Assembly: GCF_014962245.1 (NCBI RefSeq)
Contig: NZ_CP063144.1
Location: forward strand, 796,582 to 860,581
Length of the DNA stretch: 64,000 nucleotides
Source: Thermosphaera aggregans
Lineage (GTDB): Archaea > Thermoproteota > Thermoprotei_A > Sulfolobales > Desulfurococcaceae
Direction: 5' to 3'
Each line of letters starts with the position of its first letter. Positions within the stretch are counted from its first letter, which is position 1. Both the position numbers and the translations under genes were made by a program. This document shows positions 18,401 to 26,386 of the stretch, in pieces. The notes beneath the pieces are model-generated. The model was not told the origin of the DNA. It was given only the letters and a program-made list of their open reading frames with translations, and made no database searches.

Positions 18401-18603
18401 GATTTGTTCCAGGCAGTGCCTATGTGAGGGACGTCCCCGGACGGGTATGGTGGACCATCTATAAAATTGAACTTTCGAGTTCTTTCCACGTTCCTGTCCT
18501 TAACAAGCCTGTATACATTTCTATCTTTCCAGTATTTTAAGACAACATCCTCTACGCTATGAGGACTATACCTCCCCTCCAGCCGCCATTCAATGGTGTT
18601 CAA
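15430..18603 (-). CDS. ileS: Isoleucyl-tRNA synthetase
   Basis: A 1057-residue class I aminoacyl-tRNA synthetase. The HIGH motif is PSGDVPHIGTAWNK near residues 52-65; the KMSKS position reads EMHKSLGNYVG near 600, a variant common in archaeal IleRS. The WCPRCSTTLAEYEIEYK segment, the editing-domain TTTPWTLPANT, the zinc-type CPVCGSEM, the DFIVEGHDQTRGWF core and the long C-terminal anticodon region all agree with IleRS rather than ValRS or LeuRS. It charges tRNA-Ile and edits valine. It is translationally coupled to cytidine deaminase downstream. Confidence 0.97.
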   Translation of the reverse strand: MNTIEWRLEGRYSPHSVEDVVLKYWKDRNVYRLVKDRNVERTRKFNFIDGPPYPSGDVPHIGTAWNKSLKDAVLRYKRMQGFRVYDQPGYDCHGLPIEVKVEQKLGVRVKREIEEKIGVDRFIAKCRKLALDNAAAMTKWFIDLGVFMDWENPYLTLRNEYIEAAWWLVKKADEHGLLDKDTRIVHWCPRCSTTLAEYEIEYKELEDPSIYVKFPVVGQDKTYLVIWTTTPWTLPANTFVMIHPEAYYVKIRVGDETWVVAEERLNAFLDETGIKEYRVVEKIKGSSLVGVRYTHPLRDIVPLQAELEQYHTVLPAPEFVTMYEGTGLVHSAPGHGFEDFTVAVRSGIKNIASPVDDEGRFTSEAGKYAGMFVRDANPIIIQDLEERNALISKTSLIHKYPVCWRCKTPVFLRATQQWVIKVSKLKDKLQQEVEKVNWIPEWALDRIKSMLENLQDWVVSRQRYWGTPLPVWTCPNGHRVVVGSVADIEAFGGKPPSELHKPWIDEVVLKCPVCGSEMRRVPDVMDVWFDSGVCFYAAKGHPENLPLEDIVLDFIVEGHDQTRGWFFSLLRAGVLGFNLAPYKNVLVHGFMLDEQGREMHKSLGNYVGTNEAIAKAGRDPLRLWLLSNTTWEDAKFSWKSIEEVARDLSIAWNVFVFAKTYMALDGFNPEQARLESLMDALKLEDKWILSRINSLIEKSTLLLESYEVHTAVRMLREFIVEDLSHWYIRLIRPRVWVEENTRDKLAAYTVLYYVLDKLVRMLAPFTPFITEYIYQAMFKEHYREESVHLLEWPKADVSLINPELEETMVVVKKIFEAAASARMKVGLKLRQPVKTLTIYVNDTKISEVVMKNRELIKLIANVKNVETKPLSMLKEVTKYKVEPVYSVLGPRFKQKTRLVIAYIMENQDKVALDIISGKTHEAVIEGEQVVIDDSCVKITPYFIEGYSVVDIEWGSIAIDTRLSEEEMAEGLARDLVRRIQVMRKMLNLSLDAKIRVVIIAPQEREHVILSKVDYIAGETRAVELKVSTNPNLLADFKGLVREWDIEGETYHIGVEQV

Positions 18604-18668
18604 TTAAAACCACCGTTGAAACACTATTTCAACAATAATAGTATGTTCTAATTTAAAATTATGGCGTA

Positions 18669-19451
18669 TTAGCTGATGAGGAGACGGATAGCATATAGGA
18701 GAATCACGAGTAAGCTTACCCCTCCTAAAGTGAGAAGGGTAAAACCAAGCGGGTTCAGCTTCAACAGTGTTTTAACATGTGCTAGAATGATTTTAAAAGA
18801 CAGCTTAGATGAGCCTTTCATCCTTGCCTTGAACTCGAAGGGGACTTCGCAAACTCTGGCTTCACCGGATGCGGCGAGAATCTCCGTTAATGCTTTATAG
18901 CCGAATGGCTCCACAGGCTCCCAGTTTTCCACAGCATTTTTCTTTACGAGGAAGAAGCCGCTGACCGGATCCTTAACCTTCCTGGCTTTCCCGATAAGCA
19001 TTCGTGTAAGTATTATGGCTCCGTGAGAAGTTAATCTCCTGAAGAAGGGAAAGCCTATGGTTTTCCCGCCTTTAACGTATCTTGAAGCGATCACGATATC
19101 GCATTCTGAGGATTTCTGAACCAGTGAAGGAATAGTTGAAGGAGGATGTTGCAGGTCGGCATCCATTACTATGATTAAATCACCCTGCGCGTTTTTCATC
19201 CCAGTATGGATCGCGGATGTCAACCCCATTCTGCCCTGTCGTACAACGACTCTAACAGGATATTTTGATGCGAGCTTTTTCGCAACCTCAGCTGTCCCAT
19301 CCGGGCTATTATCATCAACCACTATGATCTCCCATTCACACTCTAGCGTCTCCATGACTTTACCAAGCTCTTCCACGATCAATGGAAGATTCTCTGCCTC
19401 ATTATAAGTTGGCAACACAATTGTGATTTTCATTCCAGATTCCTCCGCCAT
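18669..19451 (-). CDS. Dolichyl-phosphate mannose/glucose synthase-like glycosyltransferase (GT2) with membrane anchor
   Basis: A 260-residue family 2 glycosyltransferase of the DPM1 type. The nucleotide-sugar region is VLPTYNEAENLPLIVEEL, the first aspartates are in IIVVDDNSPDGTAEVA, and the metal motif is VMDADLQHPPS near residue 97. RKVKDPVSGFFLVKK and the KARMKGSSKLSFK segment are typical of polyprenyl-phosphate hexose synthases. The last 35 residues form a hydrophobic anchor. It should transfer mannose or glucose from a nucleotide to dolichyl phosphate at the cytosolic membrane face, feeding N-glycosylation. The donor sugar is not decidable here. Confidence 0.88.
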   Translation of the reverse strand: MAEESGMKITIVLPTYNEAENLPLIVEELGKVMETLECEWEIIVVDDNSPDGTAEVAKKLASKYPVRVVVRQGRMGLTSAIHTGMKNAQGDLIIVMDADLQHPPSTIPSLVQKSSECDIVIASRYVKGGKTIGFPFFRRLTSHGAIILTRMLIGKARKVKDPVSGFFLVKKNAVENWEPVEPFGYKALTEILAASGEARVCEVPFEFKARMKGSSKLSFKIILAHVKTLLKLNPLGFTLLTLGGVSLLVILLYAIRLLIS

Positions 19452-19513
19452 GTTTATTGTGATAGCTGGAAGGGCTATAAATGTTGAAGGGGAACATATA
19501 TCCCTAGATTATA

Positions 19514-19530
19514 TAGAAATATTTATATCT
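19514..19530 (+). promoter_or_regulatory. TATA-like promoter element of the BMP-type importer
   Basis: An A+T run containing ATTTATAT is centred about 25 bases before ATG 19550. That spacing puts the expected transcription start at or next to the ATG, as in leaderless archaeal genes. No clear Shine-Dalgarno sequence precedes the ATG, which agrees. Confidence 0.5.
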
Positions 19531-19549
19531 GAGTGGGAACCAAATTATA

Positions 19550-20944
19550 ATGGTAAAGGTGAAATATGTGAAAACCAATATTCTGATAGGTATCTTCATC
19601 GTTCTAATAATAATATCTGGAGCAATCGGATACATTGTCGGGCAACAGACAGGGGCACCAGTTCAACAATATACGCCTCCAGAGAAAATAAAGGCGGCAT
19701 GGATATATGTAGGGCCTATTGGAGATGCTGGATGGACATTCATGCATGACATAGGGAGGAAATATGTTGAAACAGTATTCGATGAATGGCTTGACACCAC
19801 TTACGTGGAGAGTGTAACACCTGACAAGATTGTGTCTACAGTGGACGACCTTGTTTCGAAAGGATATAATGTAATATTCACCACATCGTTCGACTTCATG
19901 GATGCCACTATAGAGGCTGCCAAGAAGTATCCCAATGTTATGTTCTTCCACTGCTCAGGCTATAGAAGAGCCCCCAATGTTGGAACATATTTCGCAGACC
20001 TCTACGAGGTGTACTACTTAAACGGGCTGATGGCCGGAGCCCTCACTCAAACAGGCCAGATAGGATACGTTGCAGCATACCTCATCCCAGAAGTAGTTAG
20101 GCACATTAACGCGTTCGCGATTGGCGCAAAAGAAGTAGGGGATTCCTTAGGCAAGAATGTGACTGTTCACGTTATCGAGATTGGTTCATGGTATGATCCA
20201 ACCAAGGCTAGACAAGCTGCTAGCACGTTGAAAACACGTTATAATGTGGATGTGTTAGCCTTCACTGAGGATTCCAGCGCTGTAATCGAATATGGTGAGG
20301 AGAACGCGGTACATGTTTTCAGCCACTATGGACCTATGGCGCGGTACGGTCCCACATACACGGTCAGCGGACAGATTGTGAGATGGGAGGTCATCTATGC
20401 AGACATACTTGTGAAAATAAAGGCAGGTGTGTTAACACCGTATAATTTGAATAAGGTTGACTACTGGTACTTGTTGAGCTCTGGCGCTGTAGACCTGGGC
20501 GGAGATATAGGCGACGATGGAAGACCCGTATTGATAAACCCGAGATATGAGCCCATACTGAAAGGAATAACGGTGACGGACAAGTTAACGGGAGAGAGAG
20601 TCAGTGTTTACGATCTAGTCATGAGGAGATACTGGCAGATGAGAGGAGCGTTTGCAGTGATACCATTCCAATTCTCCAACGAGACCCATAAGTACGAGAA
20701 CCTCTTGACAATCACGATGAACTGGGGAGGCAAGATAGGGTCGAAGCCATACCCCATAGCCTCAGAGTACGACCCGTTCACAGGCCCGTTAACAGGATAC
20801 TGCCTTACGGACAATCCGCTATCTACATGGTGTATTGGTAAGGCACCAGGTGACACAGTCAGCATTCCAGCAGGGCTGAGGCTGGGTCACGACGATCTCT
20901 GGAACATGGACTTCTTCATGAGCTGGGTAGTTAAGCAGGGCTAG
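19550..20944 (+). CDS. BMP-family (nucleoside-type) ABC transporter substrate-binding protein
   Basis: A 464-residue extracellular binding protein of the BMP/PnrA family. Residues 10-30 form an N-terminal hydrophobic anchor followed by a Thr/Pro/Gln-rich linker; there is no lipobox cysteine. The ligand domain starts KAAWIYVGPIGDAGWTFMHD, with TSFDFMDATIEAAKKYP and ADLYEVYYLNGLMAGAL, which fit the two-lobed BMP fold. PnrA-type proteins bind purine nucleosides. It heads a full import cassette (ATPase and two permeases follow). The gap to the ATPase gene contains a T-run that may let the binding protein be made in excess. The exact ligand is unknown. Confidence 0.9.
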   Translation: MVKVKYVKTNILIGIFIVLIIISGAIGYIVGQQTGAPVQQYTPPEKIKAAWIYVGPIGDAGWTFMHDIGRKYVETVFDEWLDTTYVESVTPDKIVSTVDDLVSKGYNVIFTTSFDFMDATIEAAKKYPNVMFFHCSGYRRAPNVGTYFADLYEVYYLNGLMAGALTQTGQIGYVAAYLIPEVVRHINAFAIGAKEVGDSLGKNVTVHVIEIGSWYDPTKARQAASTLKTRYNVDVLAFTEDSSAVIEYGEENAVHVFSHYGPMARYGPTYTVSGQIVRWEVIYADILVKIKAGVLTPYNLNKVDYWYLLSSGAVDLGGDIGDDGRPVLINPRYEPILKGITVTDKLTGERVSVYDLVMRRYWQMRGAFAVIPFQFSNETHKYENLLTITMNWGGKIGSKPYPIASEYDPFTGPLTGYCLTDNPLSTWCIGKAPGDTVSIPAGLRLGHDDLWNMDFFMSWVVKQG

Positions 20945-20962
20945 CCATCCCACACCAATAGA

Positions 20963-20968
20963 TTTTTT
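20963..20968 (+). terminator. Possible U-tract terminator after the binding-protein gene
   Basis: Six consecutive T bases lie about 20 bases after the stop, followed by a pyrimidine-rich stretch. Archaeal RNA polymerase stops at such runs. Partial termination would raise binding-protein over permease expression; this is a suggestion only. Confidence 0.3.
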
Positions 20969-21030
20969 ATCCCTACTTTTCCATAATCCTCCTACAAATC
21001 CAGTAAATAAGTAGGAGAGGGTAGGCTATA

Positions 21031-22536
21031 GTGGGTTCTCAACAACTAGAGCTAGTGTTAAAGGATATAACGAAAACATTCCCTGGCGGTGTCATTGCCC
21101 TACAAGATGTGTCAATGAAGCTGAAAAACGGGGAATTCATAGCCTTGTTAGGGGAGAACGGCGCCGGCAAGTCAACATTAATGAAAATCCTCTACGGGAT
21201 ATACACTCCGGACAAGGGCTCCATAATACTTAACGACGAGGAGTTATCGATAAGGAAGCCCTCGGACGCTATCAGAAGAGGTATTATAATGGTCTCTCAG
21301 AGCCCGCAACTCATAGACAGGTTGACTGTGGCAGAGAACCTCACCCTTGGCCTGGAAAACGTTAAGCCGTTTGCAGGGTTCTCAAGGGCAAGCATCATGA
21401 TAAAAGAATATAGCATGAAAGTGGGTGTTAAGATCAAGCCCGATGACAAGGTCTGGTCTCTTACATACACTCAGAAACAGCTTGTTGAGATTGTCAGGGC
21501 ACTGGTATTAGGCGCTAAGATACTGATTCTTGATGAAGCGTTAACGTATCTCCCACTAGAGGAGCGTAAGAAATTCTACGTGTTCCTTCAAGAATTCAAG
21601 AGAAAGGGAGGAGCCGTAGTTGTTATAACGCATAAGATACCTGAGGCCCTTGAAGTAGCTGACAGGATAGTTGTCCTTAGAAAGGGCAGGGTTTCAGGGG
21701 AGCTCACGAGGGAGGAGGCCACTCTGGAAAAGGTGAGAGAGTTGATGTTTGCTGAGGCGGCTAGGGAGATAACCTATGAGAGACTTCCCAGCTCGGTCAA
21801 AGGTGAGAGACCAGTGATTAAGGCCGAGGATTTGTGGGTACAGGGAGATTTCGGCGTTCCCGCTGTTAAAGGTGTGAGTATAGAGGTCAAAGAGGGTGAG
21901 GTTGCTGGAATAGCTGGAGTCGTAGGAAATGGTCAGAGGGAACTGTTAGAAGCGTTGATCGGTCTTAGAAGAATCGATAAGGGACGGGTTCACATAGATG
22001 GTGTAGATGTCACTAACAAGGGGATTGGAAACATAAGAAACATGGGAGTAGGCTTCATCCCCGATCTACCCCTGAGATACGGCGTCTCACAGGACAATAA
22101 TATAATAGAAAACATCGCGGTATTATTCCATAGAGAAAAATTCGTCATCGACTGGGATAGAGTACAAGGGTTGACACGCGATATTATTAAGACTTTTAAA
22201 ATACTAACCCCCAGCGAGTTCTACCCCGTTAAAATACTCTCAGGAGGAAACTTGATGAAGGTGGTTGTGGGAAGAGAGTTGAATTATAGTAGAAGAGCCC
22301 TGATAGCGTATAATCCTACTAGAGCCCTTGACGAGATAACCGCGGTTCAGGTTAGGAGAATTATCAAGGATAAAGCCATGAATGAAAGAATTGCGGTTAT
22401 ATTCGCTAGTGAGGACCTAGACGAGGTTTATCAGTTAAGCGACACTATATATGTAATGAATAGCGGTAAGATACATGGCCCATTCGACCCTGAAACCACT
22501 CCGAGAGATGAGATTGAAAGGTTAATGGTGATGTAG
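21031..22536 (+). CDS. ABC transporter ATP-binding protein with two nucleotide-binding domains (BMP/nucleoside type)
   Basis: A 501-residue duplicated ATPase. The first domain has Walker A GENGAGKSTL near residue 40, a signature region around LTYTQKQLVEIVRAL, and Walker B ILILDEAL. The second domain has a degenerate Walker A (GVVGNGQREL), LSGGNLMKVVVGREL and an atypical Walker B (ALIAYNPTRALDE). This asymmetric pairing is normal for sugar and nucleoside importers such as RbsA or YufO. GTG 21031 is the start, with GGAGAGGGT upstream. It lies between the binding protein and the permeases and should energise uptake. Confidence 0.93.
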   Translation: MGSQQLELVLKDITKTFPGGVIALQDVSMKLKNGEFIALLGENGAGKSTLMKILYGIYTPDKGSIILNDEELSIRKPSDAIRRGIIMVSQSPQLIDRLTVAENLTLGLENVKPFAGFSRASIMIKEYSMKVGVKIKPDDKVWSLTYTQKQLVEIVRALVLGAKILILDEALTYLPLEERKKFYVFLQEFKRKGGAVVVITHKIPEALEVADRIVVLRKGRVSGELTREEATLEKVRELMFAEAAREITYERLPSSVKGERPVIKAEDLWVQGDFGVPAVKGVSIEVKEGEVAGIAGVVGNGQRELLEALIGLRRIDKGRVHIDGVDVTNKGIGNIRNMGVGFIPDLPLRYGVSQDNNIIENIAVLFHREKFVIDWDRVQGLTRDIIKTFKILTPSEFYPVKILSGGNLMKVVVGRELNYSRRALIAYNPTRALDEITAVQVRRIIKDKAMNERIAVIFASEDLDEVYQLSDTIYVMNSGKIHGPFDPETTPRDEIERLMVM

Positions 22537-22538
22537 GA

Positions 22539-23708
22539 ATGATCAGGATTGTGGTTCTAAGAAGGACCCGTCCATTAAAACATGGAAAATTAACCACGAT
22601 TACTCTATCACTGGTTGCCGGTATACTCCTTTACACATTCATATTAGCGGCTATAGGCGTGAGCCCATTGCTCACGTTATCAATAATCTCTTCATCATTC
22701 ATCTCAAGCGGGGTTATCAAAGACTTTATTGTGTTAACCGTGCTGGGATACGCCCTGCTCGTCGCCTTCAAGGGATCGCTGTGGAATATTGGGGCTGAGG
22801 GGCAATTCTACATGGGTGCTGTCCCAGTAATATATCTAACAACTGTAGCGTTCTACACGATGGGGAGCGTTTCCATTGCTCAATCCATCCTAGTAATAAC
22901 AGGCTCGGTGATTCTAGCAATAGTATTTGGAGCATTATGGGGCGCTATTGCAGGGGCTATTAAAGCTTATGCAGGAGTTGACGAGGTCCCGGTTACTCTT
23001 ATTCTGAACTATATCGCGTACTACCTGGTCAATATATTGATTCTTGGACCGTTTCAAGGGAAATACGTGTACGGTTATAAGAGAACAGATTTAATTCCCG
23101 AGGCATACCAGCTGGGGATAAAAATACAGCTGGCATCGACAGGCAACCCTATTATTGACGGCGTGCTCTCATATGTTAGGGAGATGATAATATTTGGATG
23201 GTGGCTTCTGGGCTTAGCAATGGTTGTCTTCCTAGTGTGGTGGTTCTTTAACAAGACTTCACTGGGGTTGAAGGTGAAGGTTCTAGGGTCGAATCCCGAC
23301 TACCTCGTGACTGCTGGATGGGATGTCAAGAAGGTCACGATTGCCACATTCGCGATCTCAGGCGCAATAGTTGGCTTCATGTCAGCTCTTTACCTGTTAG
23401 GCTACCTTTTGAGACTAGAGTACCCCATAGAGGGTCAGACGGCTGGGTACGGGTATCTAGCAATACTTGTAGCATGGCTCTCACTGCTAGACATCACTCT
23501 CGTTCCAGTGTCTGCATACATAATATCTAGCCTCACTAATGCGGGGATTGCTCAGAGCTCTTCCCCGGAGGTTAAGCAATTTCTCACACAAGCAGGGTTT
23601 GCAGGAGCAGAGCTATCCTTTAGATGGGTGATGATCGGTTCAATCCTTCTAACCTATTCGGTGTTAAGATTCCTCTCAGACTATGAGGTGAGGGTGATCA
23701 GGAAATGA
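22539..23708 (+). CDS. ABC transporter permease (BMP/nucleoside type), first subunit
   Basis: A 389-residue permease of the branched-chain/ribose/nucleoside family with about nine to ten hydrophobic segments. The cytosolic coupling loop and the NIGAEGQFYMGAV segment near residues 85-97 are typical of YufP-like subunits, as is DEVPVTLILNYIA near 150. A basic N terminus precedes the first membrane span. It starts two bases after the ATPase stop and its stop overlaps the second permease start (ATGA). It should form the membrane channel together with the second permease. Confidence 0.9.
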   Translation: MIRIVVLRRTRPLKHGKLTTITLSLVAGILLYTFILAAIGVSPLLTLSIISSSFISSGVIKDFIVLTVLGYALLVAFKGSLWNIGAEGQFYMGAVPVIYLTTVAFYTMGSVSIAQSILVITGSVILAIVFGALWGAIAGAIKAYAGVDEVPVTLILNYIAYYLVNILILGPFQGKYVYGYKRTDLIPEAYQLGIKIQLASTGNPIIDGVLSYVREMIIFGWWLLGLAMVVFLVWWFFNKTSLGLKVKVLGSNPDYLVTAGWDVKKVTIATFAISGAIVGFMSALYLLGYLLRLEYPIEGQTAGYGYLAILVAWLSLLDITLVPVSAYIISSLTNAGIAQSSSPEVKQFLTQAGFAGAELSFRWVMIGSILLTYSVLRFLSDYEVRVIRK

Positions 23709-24607
23709 ATGGGTTGGAAAGTATATTAGGGGTCATAGAAGGTGTTGGAGCAGCGTTCATAACATTCTATCTCGTAGCACTCGGCCACAGCATATTTGAG
23801 AAAGCGGGTCTGTTAGACCTGGCTATAGACGGGATCTTCTTCATGTCTACAGGCGCAGCCGTCCTCGGTGCCGTGGTGTTCGGCAACCCAATAGCTGGTA
23901 GTTTAATAGCCGCGCTCATAGCATCACTGTTCGGGCTACTGATGGCTTACCTGCTGACGACCCTGCCCATCAGCCATGGAGCAGTGGGGCTGTCACTGCA
24001 GTTCCTGGGTTACGGGCTGGGGATAGTGTTAGGGTATCCTGTCAGACAGCAGGTTGGCGCTCTCTACGCTTTCTGTTACTCTCACGAAGCACTGCTTGAA
24101 ATATCAGCGGTCGCACTTCTCCTAGGGCTCCTTACATACTATTTAATTGAGAAGACAAAATTAGGTGCTGCTATCAGGGCGTCAGGCGAGAGTCCTCATG
24201 CAGCATCAGCTCTTGGCGTCAATGTCTTGACAACACGTTTAGTGGCGGCCGCCATCGGCTTCGCGATAGTGGGTTTCGGAGCCTCCTTCTTCCCCCTGCT
24301 TTGGCAGAGGTACTGGGATATCAAAGTCTACACACTGGGTTATGGTTGGCTCGCGTTCACGATAGCCTTGGCAGCTGGTAGGCATCCAATATTCCTAATA
24401 CCGATGGCGTTCCTGTTCGGAGGCCTTGTAGAGTATAGTGTTACGATCCAATCTCTGCTGAAACTGCCGGCCGACGTTGCAAAGCTCATACCGTTCATGG
24501 GAGCGCTTGGAGCAATGCTGGCATACAGCTTCACCAGGCTTGGGAGAATATTCGCCTCTCCACAGAGCCTCGGCAAAATATATTACAAGGAAGAAAAAAC
24601 AGTGTAA
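23705..24607 (+). CDS. ABC transporter permease (BMP/nucleoside type), second subunit
   Basis: A 300-residue permease of the same family, matching YufQ-like subunits. LDLAIDGIFFMSTGAAVLGA near residues 38-57 is the family hallmark, followed by LTTLPISHGAVGLSLQFLGYG and ASALGVNVLTTRLVAAAIGFAIVG. It has about eight membrane segments. The ATG lies inside the end of the first permease gene, so the two subunits are coupled. It is the last gene of the cassette; a pyrimidine-rich tract follows the stop. Confidence 0.9.
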   Translation: MNGLESILGVIEGVGAAFITFYLVALGHSIFEKAGLLDLAIDGIFFMSTGAAVLGAVVFGNPIAGSLIAALIASLFGLLMAYLLTTLPISHGAVGLSLQFLGYGLGIVLGYPVRQQVGALYAFCYSHEALLEISAVALLLGLLTYYLIEKTKLGAAIRASGESPHAASALGVNVLTTRLVAAAIGFAIVGFGASFFPLLWQRYWDIKVYTLGYGWLAFTIALAAGRHPIFLIPMAFLFGGLVEYSVTIQSLLKLPADVAKLIPFMGALGAMLAYSFTRLGRIFASPQSLGKIYYKEEKTV

Positions 24608-24610
24608 TCC

Positions 24611-24629
24611 TTTTTTCTTCTCTTTCTTC
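24611..24629 (+). terminator. Pyrimidine/T-rich terminator after the ABC importer operon
   Basis: Six T bases followed by short T clusters separated by C begin three bases after the permease stop, in the gap to the convergent lysS gene. This fits an archaeal U-tract terminator without a hairpin. Confidence 0.5.
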
Positions 24630-24667
24630 TCCTCCCTCTTAACTAATTCACAATTGTTGACGAGAGA

Positions 24668-26305
24668 TTACTTTCTAAAAACCTCGAGATAGGCTAGGGC
24701 CGTTTCCCTGCCTAGAAGAGATATGAATGGCGCCGCCCTTGGACCGTTTTCCTTACCTATGAACAATTTGTAGAAGAACTTGTAGTATTCGTTAACCTCA
24801 TGAGGTGTCAGCTCCTTCGTCGAATCAACCATGGCGTTTTTAATTCTCTCCTCGCTCCAATCCTCTAATTCTTCAAGATTTCTCAATAATTTCTTGAAAA
24901 CAGCAATGTATTTTTCAGGAATGTTTCCGATTTGAGAGGGGGTTGGAGGATTTGCCAGGTTGAAGACCATGTTTTCAGGGCCGTATTTTCCAACCCATCT
25001 AGCAGCTTTTTCAAGTGTTTCCATTATTCTCTTAATCCCGAAATCCGTGGGGTTGGCCGGTAAATGTCCGCTTGCCTGCAGTCTTTTCACAACTTCTGTA
25101 GACCACTTGTCTCTTGGTAGGATCTGGGAGATTATTGCTAGATGCGTGTAAGGAACTTGCTCAGGGGGTTGGCTTGGCGGGGGCTCTCTAGGATAGCTTA
25201 ACTCATAGCTTCTTTTCAGCACCACTTCTTCCTCGACATCCTTGGCTTTTTCCAAGCCGTAAAATATTTTCTCGGCCCTGTAGTATTGGGAGTAGTACTG
25301 AGGTATCTCGTGCAAGCTTACACTATACTTCTTCATTGGAGGAGTTCTCAAGACAATAAACCTGTAAATATGGGGGTGTGCCACCTCAACCCAGTCCTTT
25401 GGGGTGAAGCCGAGGAAGTCGCTGCTACCCATGTCAACCTCGCTTCCATCTGGCCGGCGTAATGCAACCCATTCATAAGGTAGTCCGAAAGGCGGCTTCA
25501 ACCCGTAAACATTAACTGCGAGGTCAACACAGCTGTCCCTGCTACCCCCGGGCATCGCGTGGTCTTTCCCGTAAGGCTCGAAATCAACTCCTAGACCCCA
25601 CCAAACAGCAACCCATTCTATTCTCCACATTAATTTCCCATCGGTGATGCTTGTTCTACCTTTAAACCCGCAGTGCTCACACACGTATTCAACAGTGTCG
25701 TCATCGCTTACTTTAACAGTCTCCGTCGTGTCAATCCTGCCGCAGTTTCCGCAGACCGGTTCTACCGGTATCCAGGATTCATCATAAGGCTTCCGCCCCC
25801 TGTATTTGTTGACAACCTTCCTCACGTCATCCCTTTTCGCAATCGTCTCCTTTATGAAAGGTGTTAGTATTTTTTGATACATCTCCGTAGTAGTGACAAC
25901 CTCGATATTACCATCCGTGAAATCCTTGATGAAGGGTCCGAAATCGCTCCAGTAATGCTCAACCCAGTTAGCATGGCAGCCTAAGGGATCTGGGACTTTT
26001 ATCAGTGGCCATCCTTTAAACCTTTTAGCCTCATCCGGGTTGGGGAAAGCGTTAAGCTGTGCTTGCTTCCCTTTCCACGCATCCTGGGTGTACAGGGTAA
26101 GGTATTGTTTTATCTTTAAACCTCGTGCTGCCAGGATTTTCCTAAGGGTTTCCGTTATGATGATCTCTCCTCTAAGTCTTCCAACGTGTTGCAACCCGGA
26201 TACTGATAATCCCCCGTTGAACACGTAGACCTCTTTCCCTCTTTTCAACAGGTCCTCGTAAACCTGATCAGCAAGCTCATCAATCCAGTGTTTCACACTG
26301 CTCAT
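24668..26305 (-). CDS. lysS: Lysyl-tRNA synthetase, class I
   Basis: A 545-residue class I LysRS, the archaeal alternative to the class II enzyme. The HIGH-type motif is SVSGLQHVGRLRGE near residues 34-47. PDPLGCHANWVEHYWSDF is a family marker, and a zinc module has CGNC and CEHC pairs around 185-220. WAVWWGLGVDFEPYGKDH and the C-terminal helical anticodon cage agree. The KMSKS position appears to be VDMGSSDFLGF, where the first lysine is replaced. It charges tRNA-Lys. The gene stands alone, convergent with the importer and divergent from the MFS gene. Confidence 0.93.
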   Translation of the reverse strand: MSSVKHWIDELADQVYEDLLKRGKEVYVFNGGLSVSGLQHVGRLRGEIIITETLRKILAARGLKIKQYLTLYTQDAWKGKQAQLNAFPNPDEAKRFKGWPLIKVPDPLGCHANWVEHYWSDFGPFIKDFTDGNIEVVTTTEMYQKILTPFIKETIAKRDDVRKVVNKYRGRKPYDESWIPVEPVCGNCGRIDTTETVKVSDDDTVEYVCEHCGFKGRTSITDGKLMWRIEWVAVWWGLGVDFEPYGKDHAMPGGSRDSCVDLAVNVYGLKPPFGLPYEWVALRRPDGSEVDMGSSDFLGFTPKDWVEVAHPHIYRFIVLRTPPMKKYSVSLHEIPQYYSQYYRAEKIFYGLEKAKDVEEEVVLKRSYELSYPREPPPSQPPEQVPYTHLAIISQILPRDKWSTEVVKRLQASGHLPANPTDFGIKRIMETLEKAARWVGKYGPENMVFNLANPPTPSQIGNIPEKYIAVFKKLLRNLEELEDWSEERIKNAMVDSTKELTPHEVNEYYKFFYKLFIGKENGPRAAPFISLLGRETALAYLEVFRK

Positions 26306-26386
26306 AAAACCCGCCTTACCGTTGAATATGAGCTATAGCTATTTATTTAACTTTATCCTTTCTAAATAACCCTGTAGTGAGGTAGC

